DNA from: Fulvia fulva
Taxonomy: Eukaryota; Ascomycota; Dothideomycetes; Mycosphaerellales; Mycosphaerellaceae
Length of the DNA stretch: 64,000 nt
Reading direction: 5' to 3'
NCBI RefSeq assembly: GCF_020509005.1
Contig: NC_063013.1
Location: 1,178,001 to 1,242,000 of the forward strand
Positions 1 through 12,256 of the stretch are shown here, piece after piece. Each line of letters opens with the position of its first letter. Position 1 is the stretch's first letter. The notes under the pieces are model-generated. The model saw only the letters and a list, made by a program, of their open reading frames with translations, was not told the origin of the DNA and did no database searches. A program made the position numbers and the translations under genes.

Positions 1-41
1 TCCCCGTCTTCTACTACTACGTAACTCGTACCTATTTAATA
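1..41 (+). repeat. Tail of Copia 5' LTR
   Basis: Matches the last bases of the 3' LTR (ending CCTATTTAATA). The LTR probably ended in ...ACA before RIP changed CA to TA. Both copies stop matching right after this point: here GGTTATAAG follows, at the 3' LTR ATCTTTT follows. Confidence 0.8.
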
Positions 42-2049
42 GGTTATAAGCCCGGGTTAGTAACTCGGTGTTTCACCCTCGACAAAGTCGTATTAGAGTT
101 ATTCCTCTTTAGAACAAAAGGAAGGTAGACTAGAGGCCGTACCCGTATTATATAGGAAGCTATAGCCGTGCTATAGGTATATATAAGACGTAAAAGAGCC
201 TAGTAAGGCACTATTAGACTCCGAGTTAGGGAGCCTATACTAATACCTTAGACAAGTAGGCGAGCTTACTAAGAAGAGTCGCTCTCCGGACATCGCGTTC
301 GTATCGACTAACTGTTTATTCTAAGAGAGCCGTAGTGTCTTAGAAACCCCCTCTACTAAGAGAGTTACGCTATAGTGTCTTAGTACTAATACGATCCTTA
401 CTAACCGACTTTCCTCCTCTTCCCGGCGGATAGCTATCCTCTCCGCTATTAACCTCGCGTTCGGTTTATCCCATTTCGATCCGATCGCGTACGACCGAAT
501 ATATCCTATTACCTAAGGGTAGCTAACCTGTCCCTTAACTTATAAAAATAGAGAACAAGACTAGGTTTATAAGAAAGAGAGTAGTACCTCTTCTAGTAAG
601 AGAGAACTACAAAACATAGTTTAAGCTAATAAGAATACACCTAGTATTAAAGCAGGTTGACTAGGTCCTCGAGGACATTATTACGGACATTCCCGCTATA
701 ACCCTAGCGACACCCTCTATATTATCGGAGTCATCCCTTCCTTTAGATTAAGCGATAAGGAAGGCATCGTACAGACGGTATAATATAACGGCCCTATATA
801 AGATGTACATCTGTCTATCGATAGATAACTAAGAGATAATATACGAGATCCGGTATACGAAGGAGTTATAGGAATAGGCTAAAGCCAAATATAAGAGAAG
901 ACTTCTCGCTACTAGAAGAAGTTTGCTTTAGCAATACACCAATTTCGTGATAATAGAGGACTAGTCAATAGATGACGCCTAGTAGGAGCTTAGCTTAATT
1001 ATAAGGAGGGCTGTTTTAATCTCGCCTTAGTTCTAAGACATTAAGACTAAGGACAGAAAGATCTAGTAACTCTTAGTAGCTCTACTAGACTCATTTAGCT
1101 CAATTCGCGATGCAATTGATACCTAGGTGAATCTCTTACTACAAGACATTCTTATAATCCTTAGGGAGAAGTAAGAATCAATAATTTATTAAGGGACAGC
1201 TATGTTCGCTAAGAAGGGTTTCTAGGGTAAGCTTACGTACTCTCTCTACAATAGTAACTATTTTATAAGCAAGTGCCTACTCCTTTCTATAGCTTAGTAG
1301 GCTATTAGGAACAAGGACAAACTAGCTAGGGTTACCTACCCTACTAAGGGACAACCGTTACTACCTCGTAGGAGGTCATTATTACTAAACCTTCGTAATT
1401 TCCTTAAGGTAATAACGGACCTTACAAAGTAGATAAAGGAGAGCCGCAAGCCAAAGGCCTCCTCTAGTAAGCCTATAAGGGCCTATACGACCTAGGAAGA
1501 CGTATTAGACTCTAAGATACTATTAGAAGATGATGATGTTAATGAGGTTGCCTATTCTACTATAGAAGCTAAAGGTAAGTACCCCTCGTCCGAGTAGTTG
1601 CTTAACTCTTATACATTATTATATATAACTGACTAAGATTCACTATTTAGGACACTAAAGCCTCTTTAAAAGAGGAAGTGGATCAAGGTTAGGGGTGGCT
1701 ATCTACAAGCTATATATATAGGAAGTGTAGTAATAGGTAGTCCTTCTAGAAAGTAAATTGTCTTAGAAAATGTCCTGTTTGTTCCTAGCCTTAGAGTTAG
1801 TCTTGTTTCGTAGAATTAGTTTAGCTAACAGTTTGCTATCTAACTACCTAGTTTCACCCTAAAATCCTTGTCTAGTAAACCCGTTGTCTAGACTAAACTT
1901 CGAGGAGGAGTACCGTTTATCTACTCGATCTCGGAAATTCTTAAGCTATAGTATACTAGTATACTCTCTTAAGAACGTGACGGTACCGCTATAGCTAACA
2001 CTAAGTCCGAAGATTAGTAGGAGCTATAGTATAGAAGATGTACACACCT

Positions 2050-5000
2050 TAGTAAGGGACTACTAAGAAACCTATATAGAGTCACTAATAAGAAAGATCC
2101 TATTTCTATTCCTTCTAAACACTAGAATTATAAGGTCTGCTCCCTTATAAATATAAGGAAGTTCAAAGGACCTACTATAGAGAGGAAAGGGGAGAGGCTG
2201 GCCCTCATCTCTATTAACATCTATAGGCCTTTTTAGGGCGTAGTCTCTAGGCTAGGATACAAATATTAGCTTGAGATTATAGACAACTTCTCTAGGAAGA
2301 AGTAGGTAATCCCTTTGAAGGCTAGGAGCAACGCTCCTATAGCCCTACGGGATTAGAAGGTCTAGGCAGAACGGTAGTTAAGGTGCTTTCTGTCTACGAT
2401 CCGTAGTAATAGTATAAAGGAAATTCTCGCCTTACTAAAAGAGTAGGAGAAGGAGTTTAGTACTTAGATAGACACAACTAATGCCTACAACTCTCTTTAG
2501 AATAGACCTATAGAAAGGTCAATTTAAGCCTCTAAGAATATAGTCCGGGCTATACTTAAAGACTCTAGTATACTAGTTAAGTTCTAGCTAGAAGCTTTGT
2601 AAGCATAGACTATAATTAGAAACAGACTGCCTAATAGTCCGATCATTAATAGTATTACTCTTTTACTAGAAGAAGCCTTTACTAGCTAAGTACCGTTAGT
2701 CGACCATTTCCGCGTCTAGGGATATAAAGCTATAGTCTATATAGACCTAAGAGCCCAACCTTAAGGCTTAAGGAGAGACAAGTTAATAAACCGAGGAAAA
2801 GAAGCCGTGTTTATAGGCTACTCAGAAAACACTATAAAACAATAGCTGTTCTAGGATCCCGATATAAAAGCTATAAAAGCGTATAGTCACGTCGACTAGT
2901 TTAAGAATAAGAAGGGGGGAGATATAGATCTTAGTATCACCTTTACTAACTAGCCGAGTCGAGCGCTATAGCGTAATCCTATTAGGAGGAAGCCCTTTAG
3001 GGCGAAATTTTCCGATAGGGGATTATTAGAAGCACCGTTACGAAGGCTAGGAGAAAATATTAAGGCGGTTTTAATACTATCGAAGGCCGATAACGGTAGA
3101 TTTATACAGAACCTACCCGAGTCATTAATACTATAGCAACCGCTATCTATATAACTTCCCCCTCCCCTAAAGGACATTAGGGAATACTAGAAGTTTAGAG
3201 ATTAGGGTACTCTAATAAAAGAAAAAGAAGATGTCGTTCAGTTCGACCTATCCGAACACCTAGCGCCACCTTAGGTTGTAGGTAATAAGAGGTCAAGGGG
3301 GGACGGAGATAATAACTCTAAAGAGTATAAGGCTAAATACTATAAGGCTCTTATCGCCTAGATGTTCTATCTAGACCCTATAATAAGCTAGGTAGAGGAG
3401 ATTCTAAACGACGTAGAAGAATATATACTTGCTACTATTAGGCAGGCTATAGCCTATTAGTAGGAAGTGCTAATCCTAAAGTCCTATAAGGTAGCCGTAA
3501 GAGACCCCGAATAGGGACATATATAGAGAGAGGCAATCGAGAACGAACTTATTACCTTAGTAAGCAATAACACCTAGGAAGCAGTTGTACCGCTAAAGGG
3601 TACGAATCTAATTACTTCTAGGTAGGTCTTTAATATAAGAAGAATGATTAGTAGAGCTATTAAGAAGTTTAAGGCAAGACTAGTTATAAGAGGGTTTTTA
3701 TAGAAATATAGGGTTGACTTCGAAGACACCTTTATACCTACTATTAGACATAATACTCTCCGAGTATTTATAGTAGTAGTGTATAAGAGAGATCTCGAGA
3801 TACACCTAGTAGATGTGAATAATGCTTTTACCTAAAGTAGCCTCCTTAAAGACATCTATATAATCCTACCCCTAGGAGTTGAAGCACCTCTAAATATAGT
3901 GTTTAAGGTCCTACGAAGCCTTTATAGGCTTAAGCAAGCAGCTAGAGACTAGAACAAGCTCTATGTTACGAAGCTAGAGAAGATTAGATTTACCTAGTCC
4001 TAGGTAGATCTATACCTACTTATCTATACGGATAGAGACCTTATAGTCCTTACCTATATAGATAACATACCTATTATAGCTCCGAAGCTATTAGATGTTT
4101 AGTGGTTTAAGGCTAAGCTTAGAAAAGTGTTTAAGATTAAAGATCTTAGTGAACCTACGAAGATCCTTAGAATAAGGATTATAAGAGACAGGTCCTAAGG
4201 CACTTTAAAGCTTAATCAAGGACACTATATCTACGCTAACTTAGCCAAGATGAACATAGCTAGAGAGAAGGCTACGCTAACCTACTTACCTATAGAGAGC
4301 TACGAGCATTTAGTACCTACGGCACCTATAGATAAGAGGTGTAACAAATAGGATTACTAGAGCTATAATAGTACCTAGATGTAGCCAATAATAATAACAA
4401 GGCCAGACTTAGCATTCCCCCTTAGAAGAATTAGCTTATATGTTGCTAATTCCTCGTAGCAGTATATAAAGGCTTTAAAGAAGCTCTCCCGATACCTACG
4501 GTCGTACCTAGACCTAGGTCTTATATATAGAAAGGGAGGGGGCAATCTCTAGGGATACTCGGACTCTAACTACGCTATAGACAAAGTGGATAGAGTCTCA
4601 ATTCTAGGATACGTGTAGTTCCTTTATAGATCACCTATATCCTAGATAAGTAGGAAGCAGAAGTCTATTATAATATTAATAATAGAAGCTAAGTTTATAG
4701 CTATAAACGTAGCCGTAAAGTAGTCACAATTTCTTGCTACTGTCCTTAGGGAAATGGGGTGCCTAGAACTAGTAGGAAAGAGCTCTTTCTAGCCGAGTAT
4801 AAGGGTAAGCAAGGGCACTATTAACGAGCTAAGGCTAGTTAAGCTTATAGGTAACAACTAAGCCGCTTTGATACTTATTAAAGATGCCTATATATATAAA
4901 AGGTCAAAGCATATTGATGTTATATATAACTATATTAGACATCTCTAGTAGTAGAAGAAGATTGTAGTAGACTACTACTATATAAAGGACATAGCTACTA

Positions 5001-5050
5001 ATAGGTTAATAAAGCCCCTTAATAGCTAGTAGTTCCAAAACTTTATAAGG
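2050..5050 (+). pseudogene. Copia pol remnant: integrase, reverse transcriptase, RNase H
   Basis: The integrase core is readable near 2,205-2,330 (an ISIDI-type strand, then EIIDNFSRKKWVIPLKAR with stops). RT is readable at about 3,655-4,080, with KARLVIRGF, FEDTFIPTIR, LVDVNNAFT and LYRLKQAARD, all standard Copia RVT_2 blocks. RNase H is readable at about 4,630-5,030, with SRKQKSI, then TEAKFIA and KHIDVIYNYIRH. Stops fall where Gln (CAG) or Trp (TGG) codons are expected, so the breaks are RIP transitions and not frameshifts. No functional product is possible. Confidence 0.88.
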
Positions 5051-5103
5051 TAGCTCTAGCTTACATAAAGGGATTGTAGGAGACTATATAGCCTTAGTAG
5101 GAG

Positions 5104-5336
5104 TGTTGAGAACATATAGGCCGTAGGACAAGTATATAGGTATAGGTATATCATGTGACTAGATCACGTGACTAGGGTTTGCTAGCCTATAGGCTAGTAA
5201 ATATCCGGACACCTAGCATCTACCTATACTAACACCGGCGATACTATATATAGATACACGCTATCCTATTAGGTCCTTCTTCGTCTTTTGTATAATCTAC
5301 CGTCTTCTACTACTACGTAACTCGTACCTATTTAAT
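5104..5336 (+). repeat. Copia 3' LTR
   Basis: Begins TGTTGAGAACATA, a typical Copia LTR start, after a purine-rich stretch ending AGTAGGAG. Ends CCTATTTAATA like the 5' remnant. Length is about 233 bp. Confidence 0.8.
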
Positions 5337-6687
5337 ATCTTTTAAAAGCGCCGAAACTTCTTAGGCTACTTCGGACAGAGTCTATATTTCTTATAAACTA
5401 CCTTCGTAACTAACTCTAGGAGCCCCTAAAGTAGAAGACGGCTACGGGAGCTATTATCGAGGTCTTCGGGATAAATTAGGTTACTAGAGGCTACGTAGAG
5501 ACGGATAAACTCCTTTATATCCTATTCCTTAGGGCTTTTCTCTTTCTTAGCCCGGACTATCTCTTTAAGATATTCTCGACTTCCTAATATCGAATAGGTA
5601 TCGAATCTCGAGAATTTAGCTAAGAAGGACCTCCTAAAGGTGCTCCGCCTTACTTACTATCTCTCTAACCTTATTACTAAACGTCGGATAGTAGTCTCGT
5701 AGTTACGCTCGAAACGACCCTAGAAGTTATCTTTCTTAATTAATAGCCTTAGTAGATACTAGTCTATAAGATTATTGAACTTCTCCTAGAACTTAGTAGC
5801 GTTCCTACTTTTAAAGAGGGGGTTTTCCGGACTCCCTAGAGTAGGAGAGCGAGGTCCTACATTTTCTATAGTAATAGTAAGACGGCTAAACAAGGCTACT
5901 ATCGCATCCGGACTATAGGGCATTCCTAACGTTATAGTGCCCTTATTTAAGTCATCCTCTTCTTAGTCTTTTCGTCGTACTCTTTCCTTACCCTTATTAG
6001 AGCTTAAAGCCTCCGAGGTATTATCTTTATCGCTATCCGAGTCTTCTATCCCTTCTAGGATTATAGCCTCCCTATAAGGCCTATATATCTTTGTTAGACT
6101 TTCTAGTAACTCTTAGCTAGCTCTAATACTAGTAAACGACTCGAATCTCGATAAAGATATAACTAAAACTTATGACCTTATTCGTAACCGTAACCTTACT
6201 CGTAACGTTATACTTACTTTACTTAATACTAAGAACCTTGACCTTAGGTGCCTTAATACCTTAAGATTTCGAGTTCGAGTCGACCTTGACCTTAATTTTA
6301 CTAAAATGTACTAATAATACTACCGAGTATATACTTGAACCCCCCCTTATTAACTACTAAAATATAGACGACTAACTACCCTAGTAGATAAGGGCGCGCC
6401 TAGTGACCCTAGGATAGCTTACGCGTAGGTGTATGTACTTACCGGTCCGCGGGCCGTAAAATATATAAAGTAATCCTAAAAGATAATAAATCTGAAATTT
6501 TTAGATTCCCGTCTTTTCGTCTTATAGAGAGATTCTTTATAAATCCTACCTTCCTACTAAGGTCGCCTCCTAACTATATATATCTTAGTAGTACCCCTAT
6601 ACACCCCCGCTACGTAATTAACCGTTAAAGGTTAACGAGATTCAACGCGCAAATTTCAGGGTCTAAAGGGGCCCTTAGCTCGTTAGT
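5337..6687 (-). mobile_element. Probable Gypsy gag remnant, RIP-degraded
   Basis: The minus strand of about 5,380-5,900 gives broken gag-like peptide (SRNATKF, EKFNNLID, then a charged helix-rich run), similar in style to fungal Gypsy capsid regions. A C-run (CCCCCCC) near 6,343 and lysine/valine-rich sequence lie upstream of it on that strand. No LTR pair or RT was found. The Copia element probably truncated or inserted into it. The assignment is tentative, but the CpA/TpG-poor composition clearly marks it as RIP-mutated repeat. Confidence 0.4.
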
Positions 6688-7187
6688 AATATATCGGCCT
6701 CTAGGGGTACCTATTATAGAGGAAGGTTCTAGAATATACGAATACTAGCTACCCCTACGGCTATTACTCCTAGAATATACGGTACGTACTCCTCGTCTGT
6801 CCGAGGTAGTCGCTAGGAAGGGGGGAGTAGATAGTAAAGGCGAGGAACCGGACAATTAGGGTACTTCTTAATAACGTTAAGGACCTACGGCGTATTATAA
6901 ACTAGATACTAGAGAAGGGCTGGCTAGAATAGTACCGCCTAGTAGGAGTAGTATAGGAAGAGAGGACACGGCGTAGCGCGACGAGACCGGCTAGGAGCGG
7001 GGGCTTATAGGGTAGTAATATAGACTACGTATATTTAGAGGGAAAGCTAATCTAGATAAGGAGAAGTCGGGCGGGAAGGGTTTTTACCTATTCGGGTTTC
7101 CCTTTGTACATAACAATAGATATATACCTATATAGACCGAATAGGGTCCTAGAACAGGGGAATAATAAATCTATCTATCTATCTATA
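6688..7187 (+). mobile_element. 5'-truncated, RIP-mutated copy of the intact LINE at 50,911-55,874
   Basis: Aligns colinearly with 55,385-55,878 of the intact element: the C-terminal end of ORF2, the 3' UTR (GGGTTTCCCTTTGTACATAA in both) and the (CTAT)n tail. Nearly all differences are C to T in CpA or G to A in TpG, for example GCTGCCCCTGCGG in the intact copy against GCTACCCCTACGG here. The homology starts abruptly near 6,688, as in 5'-truncated LINE insertions. No clear target-site duplication was recognised. Confidence 0.93.
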
Positions 7188-7740
7188 TAGCTTCCTTAAT
7201 ATAGTTACTATTACTATAATAGTCTACGTATTCTAGGCTATAGTAGTAACTTCTAATATATCTAGCCCTTCTAGATATAGATATAGGTTTACTATCAAGG
7301 TACTAGATATCTATAATAAAGCTAAACGCGTACTACTTAACGATAGCTATCTATAGTTTATCTCTCCTACCGGTAATAGTATTCTTCTTATTATCCTTAA
7401 TATCGTCTTTATTCTTCGTCTTTACCGTATCACGCTTACCTTCCTTATAGCGCTAATATTACTTCTTAATACTATTCGGGTCTACTATTCGCTAGGTCCG
7501 GGTTTTACTATAGATATTACTCGTAAGGTTAATACCGGTATTATATTCTTTTATAGAGAGAGATAAGACGTTATTAAGGTAGAAGAAGCGTTCTTAAAGA
7601 TCCTTAAGGTTCGCTATAAGGTATTATAGTAGATAGCGCGATATTAAGAGAATAAGGTCATATCGATAGATAGGTAGAATAGAAAGTAGGTAGGTAGGTA
7701 AAAATTAGCTACTTAGCGCTAAGAGCAGCTTTACCGCAAA
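7188..7740. other. Unassigned RIP-mutated repeat DNA at the island edge
   Basis: CpA/TpG-poor, TpA-rich sequence with no readable domain. It contains short TAGG/TAGA tetranucleotide runs near 7,667-7,700. Composition becomes ordinary between about 7,720 and 7,790, which marks the sharp border with the gene island. Confidence 0.6.
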
Positions 7741-8383
7741 TTGATTAATATTCAGCTATTATATTAGTAGGGCTCGGAAGTTGCCGAGGGACAAGGTTTC
7801 GCTAGTCGTTGCCAGAATACAGACCACGAACTCAATGTCCTCGAGGTCATGGCAGACGTGTTTTCTGTTGACGATGTTGTTGTTTCAAAAGGTCTCGGGA
7901 AGACAAGTGCTGGTGCGACCATCTCGAGTCCTAGCGCCAATACTACGCAGTGGAAGGCGTGTAATGACGAGCAGGCACTGAGATGTGTGTGCACTAAACT
8001 TGAATCACGCCGGTATGTTAGATAGCCTCGTCAACAAGAGACGGATGCTGGAACGGAGCAGAAAAGGATGCACGGAGATATAGTTTGCACGTGACTGGGC
8101 CTAGCAGTGCCTTAGCTGGAACCTCATGATCTGGCCATCCATCACTGCGCTATCACCAAACACTCTTCTGCCACCTCTCCCATCATGTTCTGTCAGTGAG
8201 CGTGTGCAGGCTCGTTGCTTTCTTCTTCTTCTACCCCCCGCGCGGAACCCTCTCCTTCCGCGGCTGGGTGCATTGTGTTCGACTCCAGCTTTATTTTCGC
8301 CCTTCGCTCCTCCTCCCACGGCGCCTCGTCGCTACTCTACGCGCGCACGACACGACATCGACGGTGCATGAGCGCAGGCGGAC
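7741..8383 (+). promoter_or_regulatory. Upstream region of the KH-domain gene
   Basis: Normal-composition DNA between the RIP island and the KH gene. It has a pyrimidine-rich tract (TTGCTTTCTTCTTCTTCTAC at about 8,216-8,235) typical of filamentous-fungal promoters and leaders. Short overlapping open frames here look like chance. Confidence 0.4.
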
Positions 8384-11300
8384 ATGCACAAGATCTCGCA
8401 GTTCACAGGCTCAGCGCGGCATGGCTGGGACCGGGTCACGCAGCCGACCTTTGGCATGTCACGTCCGCAGCACCAACACCAGCACCAGCAGCCCGACAAC
8501 CACAATCCGATGCTGAAACGTTCCCTCGCCGGCTCCAGCATGAGCCCTAACCCGGCGGTACCCGGTCATCCCGTCAACCTGTCCTTCAATGTGCCCTTCA
8601 GCTCGAACTTGCCGGGTCCGGACAAGGAGGACATCCTGTACAGCAGCACCGGCGCTTACCAGCGATGGATCCATCCCGAGGGCGCCGAAGAGGCCCCAAA
8701 TCACGCGCTGCCTGTCCACACGCGGAATGTCGAGAACCTGCGCAGTCTGTGCCGGCAGCTGAGTGAAAGCAGTGGGGAGCGGCTCCAGGCCACCGTCACG
8801 TCCTCGAAGCCGAAGCCTGTGCCCGGTATGCAGCGTGGTCCACTGACCGCTCTCGTCACCAATGTTTGCATATCAGGAGACTCCGACATAGTGCACAAGA
8901 TGCGGGCCAAGGTCTTGAACGAGACGCCCATCACGCTGGTGAGTATGGCTGTACCGTGCGCCGAAGTAAATACGGCTGACATTGCTTAGCGCTGTGAGTC
9001 CATTGATATCGACCGTGAGATCGTGTTCCCCAAAGGCCAGGAAGGCGCTAGAGCCGACATTCTGCACCACATGGACGAGATCGCCGATCAGACCAAGGCC
9101 GACATCTTCCTGCTCGAGTCCAAGGCGAAGAGAAAAGACTCGGACTCGGCAAGCTTCAGTGGTGGCATGGAGAAGAGCATGGACAACAGACTCAGGATAC
9201 ATGTTTACGGTGACAATGAGAGCTCGGAGAACGCGAAGACGAGACTGCTCATCATGATTGACCAGATTCTCCAGCGTTTAGTCGATACCATTCGGCTTGA
9301 GCTCTCTCTGCACAGTCTGATATCCGGACGCCACAGAAGGAATATCAAGTTGATTGAGTCTGCCACTGGCACGGCCATATACTTCCCCCCGATGTTCCCA
9401 ACCGTGTTCGGATACACACCTCCAGGATCGGTTCCACTCCGAAGCCGGGACGAGATCATCATCACGGGTGATAAGATGGACAGCATTCTCCAGGCGAAGC
9501 AAAGGCTACATGACCATGTTCTCAGCACGAAGACGTTTGTCAAAGACGTGCAGATCACGACCAGCAAGGTGGACTACATCCTGCTGGAGCGACTGGACAA
9601 GATTCGCAGGATTATCGAGGCAAATGGCTCATACGTGCTACTCCCACCGCTCGGCAACCACAGTGGTGTCTTGCGAGTGCAGGCCACTGACATCTTGAAC
9701 GTGGAGCGTACCGTTCGCGAAATCATGGGCCTTGCTGGGCAGTTTTACAGTGCTTCTTGGTGGGTCACGCACCCTGATCCGTCTCAGCGACAGCCAACAC
9801 CTTCGGACATCCGTGCTATGCTGCCCGATATCTGCATCAACTCTGGAGCAGAGATCACCTTTGAGAAGCTCAACTTTCACATTAATGGCAGCGACGATGC
9901 TGTCAAGGCAGCCATGTCCATCATCAATACTCTGCCTTTCGTGAAAAAGGCGCAATCGACGCTTCGCGTCAAGGTTGAGCTTGCCAATGAGCATAAGGAG
10001 TTTGTTAGTGGCAAGAAGAATGGCAAGATCAACAAAATTATGAGCCAAAGCAATGTGCAGATTGTGTTTGATGGCTTCAACGAGTACAACTTCTACATCG
10101 ATGTCCGCGGAGCACGGTACGAAGCGACAAAGAATGGACTGGACCTGGTTGAGTTGGAGATGCCAGCTTCGATCTCATTCCATGTGCCTGATCAATACCA
10201 CAAACGCATCATTGGCATTGGCGGTCAGCACATCCAGCGAATCATGAAGAAGTATTCGGTGTTTGTCAAGTTCAGCAATGCCATGGATCGAGGCGGCATT
10301 GGCAAGGACGACGATGATATCAAAGTGGACAATGTCATCTGCCGTACACCGGCTCGCAACGCCGACAACCTCGAGCTGGTCAAGGCAGAGATCATGGACA
10401 TGGTTGAGAAGGTTGACGCGGAGTTCGTTTCTGAGCAAATCCCTGTTGACCGTCTCTTTCACCGCGAGCTCATTGCGAGAATGCCCGAGATCGAAGAGCT
10501 TGAGAAGAAGTGGAATTGCAAGATCACGTTCCCTGGCACTGAGCAAGCAAGCGATATCATTACAGTCTCTGGTCCTGAGTATCAGGTGCCACAGGCTGTG
10601 GATGAGTTTTTGGTTCGTACTTCCACCACGTTTCGAGGAGTTGCTGATACTAACATCGATTCCAGGGCATGGTGCCAGAAAGTCACGAGATTGAGTTTCC
10701 TTCAACAGACGAACTTCGAAGCTTCGTGACATCCAAGGAGTTCACCGACGACACCATTCGTAAGCTCAAAGATCAGTATGTTGTTGAGGTCACGGCTTGT
10801 GAGCCAAGGACCGAGAAGCAAGATGACAAAACGGTCACGATGGAACGATTGAAACTCAATTACACCCGCAACAATGCTGGCGGGCTCAAGGATGCCATCG
10901 ATTTCCTGCTCATGCCGTTCATCGCCCGTGGTCTGGACGCCGCTGCAGTAAAAGGTGCAATTCCTCGGCCGAAATCGGACTCATTTGAAGACAACATGCC
11001 TTACTTCGAGTCGAAGCTTCTGCAAAGAGCAGAGGCCCCATTGTCAACCGAGTCGCCAACCCGCACGACCTTCGACGGCGGCGACAGCTCGTCACGCTCC
11101 ATATTCGACAAGCTTAGAAAGCCAGGCAGCATGTCCTCCTTCACCTCTTTCATGGAGCGCCGCAGGAAGAACGGAACTAACTCACCTGCTTCACTCTTCA
11201 TGCATGCTTCGAGCAACGCTTCGAAAGCATCTCTCGTTAGCATGGAGTCTCGTGATTCTGGCTATCGCAATCCCTGGAATGACTCTGGCATCGATCTTGA

Positions 11301-11706
11301 CCACGATCAACAGAACGGCCACAACCATGCTAACAGCTGGGGTTCTTTTGGCGGATCTTCCCGACCAAACACCTCATCGAATTCTCTTTCAGGCGCATTT
11401 GAGGCAAACTTTCCTTTTGGCGCAAATGGTAATGCGTCTACGAGTTCTCTAACGACACCTATACCCGGTCTCGGTATGGTCCAACACGGCAGCGCGACCG
11501 GCGGCGCCAGCTCGACCAACGGCGATGTGACACCCAAGTACGATGCCCACAAAGATGGTTTCTTAGGCAATAACGGAAAGGGCAGCTCCACGTCGACGGA
11601 AAGTCAGCAGGCGCCGATCTCGCGTCCGAGTTCGACCACCACCGCGGCCACCAATACTTCTGCGAGTACATCTTCAGGATACCCGGCCTCCGGGCCTACG
11701 CATTGA
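8384..11706 (+). CDS. Multi-KH-domain RNA-binding protein
   Basis: Three exons: 8,384-8,938, 8,990-10,612 and 10,666-11,706, giving 1,072 aa. Intron 1 (51 bp) is GTGAGT...CTTAG with a CTGAC branch site. Intron 2 (53 bp) is GTTCGT...TTCCAG with a GCTGATACTAAC branch region; an alternative using GTACTT and a later AG also keeps frame. The N-terminus is His/Gln-rich. Several KH repeats follow, with loops such as SGRHRRNI, SGKKNGKI and the canonical IIGIGGQHIQRIM, then IARMPEIEELEKKWNCKI. The last ~250 residues are Ser/Gly/Asn-rich and probably disordered. KH loops bind single-stranded RNA; by architecture it resembles vigilin/Scp160 or BicC-type proteins and probably acts on mRNA in the cytoplasm (inference). 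An in-frame start at 8,459 is possible. Confidence 0.88.
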
Positions 11707-12256
11707 TTACCGAAAGCTTTTGTTGTTTTGCGCGCTGTGTTATGTTTTGCTGTTTTTATCTCCCTCCTTTTAACAACAACGAGAATACCCATGTTTGACG
11801 GGCCAAAGAGAAAAGCTGGTGTCCTGCGCACTTGTTTGCAATATGGAATCTGATTGGGACGGATGGAGCTTCGCGATGGGGATATACCACTTTGCGCTGA
11901 TTGTTTTCTGCGATGCGATGCGATGCGATGCGACTGGGGCTTTTTTGAGGGATGCGCTGACATGGTCTTGTCTGTTCACTTCTGGTGCAAGAGGTGGCAT
12001 GCTTGTTGGGTCTATCACGCACACTCCTTTCGACGCAAGACAATGAGGACGATGATGTTCGGATGAGGTGGTGATGGTGATGTGTGTGGAAATGGACTGG
12101 ACTTCTTTGACGACATACAGTGGATAGACAATGGAAGCGTATCTTTTACGTCCAGACCACCTCTCATATCAGCGATCTTTGCCGAGGCGTGTGTTATGCA
12201 TCATAACAACGTAGGCACGTCCTCCAGAGCTCTCGAAGCTTCTTGTGCCCACCGAT
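11707..12256. other. Convergent intergenic region
   Basis: 3' regions of the KH gene (+) and the SDR gene (-). Apart from a CGATG microsatellite at 11,909-11,933 nothing gene-like is supported; the short frames on both strands lack introns or recognisable motifs. Confidence 0.5.
11909..11933. repeat. (CGATG)n microsatellite
   Basis: Four and a half perfect tandem copies of CGATG in the presumed 3' UTR of the KH gene. Confidence 0.85.

Larger units (their letters stand above)
1..5336 (+). mobile_element. Ty1/Copia LTR retrotransposon, RIP-degraded, 5' end cut by window edge
   Basis: The first 41 bases repeat the end of a sequence at about 5,296-5,336, so they are the tail of the 5' LTR. A candidate primer-binding site (GGTTATAAGCCCGGG) follows directly. 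Between the LTRs the plus strand reads, through many TAG/TAA stops, as gag, integrase, reverse transcriptase and RNase H in Copia order (integrase before RT). CpA and TpG are almost absent, as expected after RIP. No open frame of useful length survives, so the copy is dead. The upstream LTR and target duplication lie outside the window. Order and motifs make Copia secure; the exact lineage is not determined. Confidence 0.9.

Noticed and set aside
2950..3177. 75-codon minus-strand frame in the Copia element
   Set aside because: Antisense to RIPed pol; no homology, no start context.
7667..7705. TAGG/TAGA repeats as a possible CRISPR or telomere-like array
   Set aside because: Too short, imperfect, no spacers, and typical of RIPed low-complexity DNA or LINE tails.
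9205..9567. Antisense frames over the KH gene (also over COG3, the MFS gene and Medusa)
   Set aside because: They mirror strongly conserved coding sequence on the other strand and show no protein motifs.
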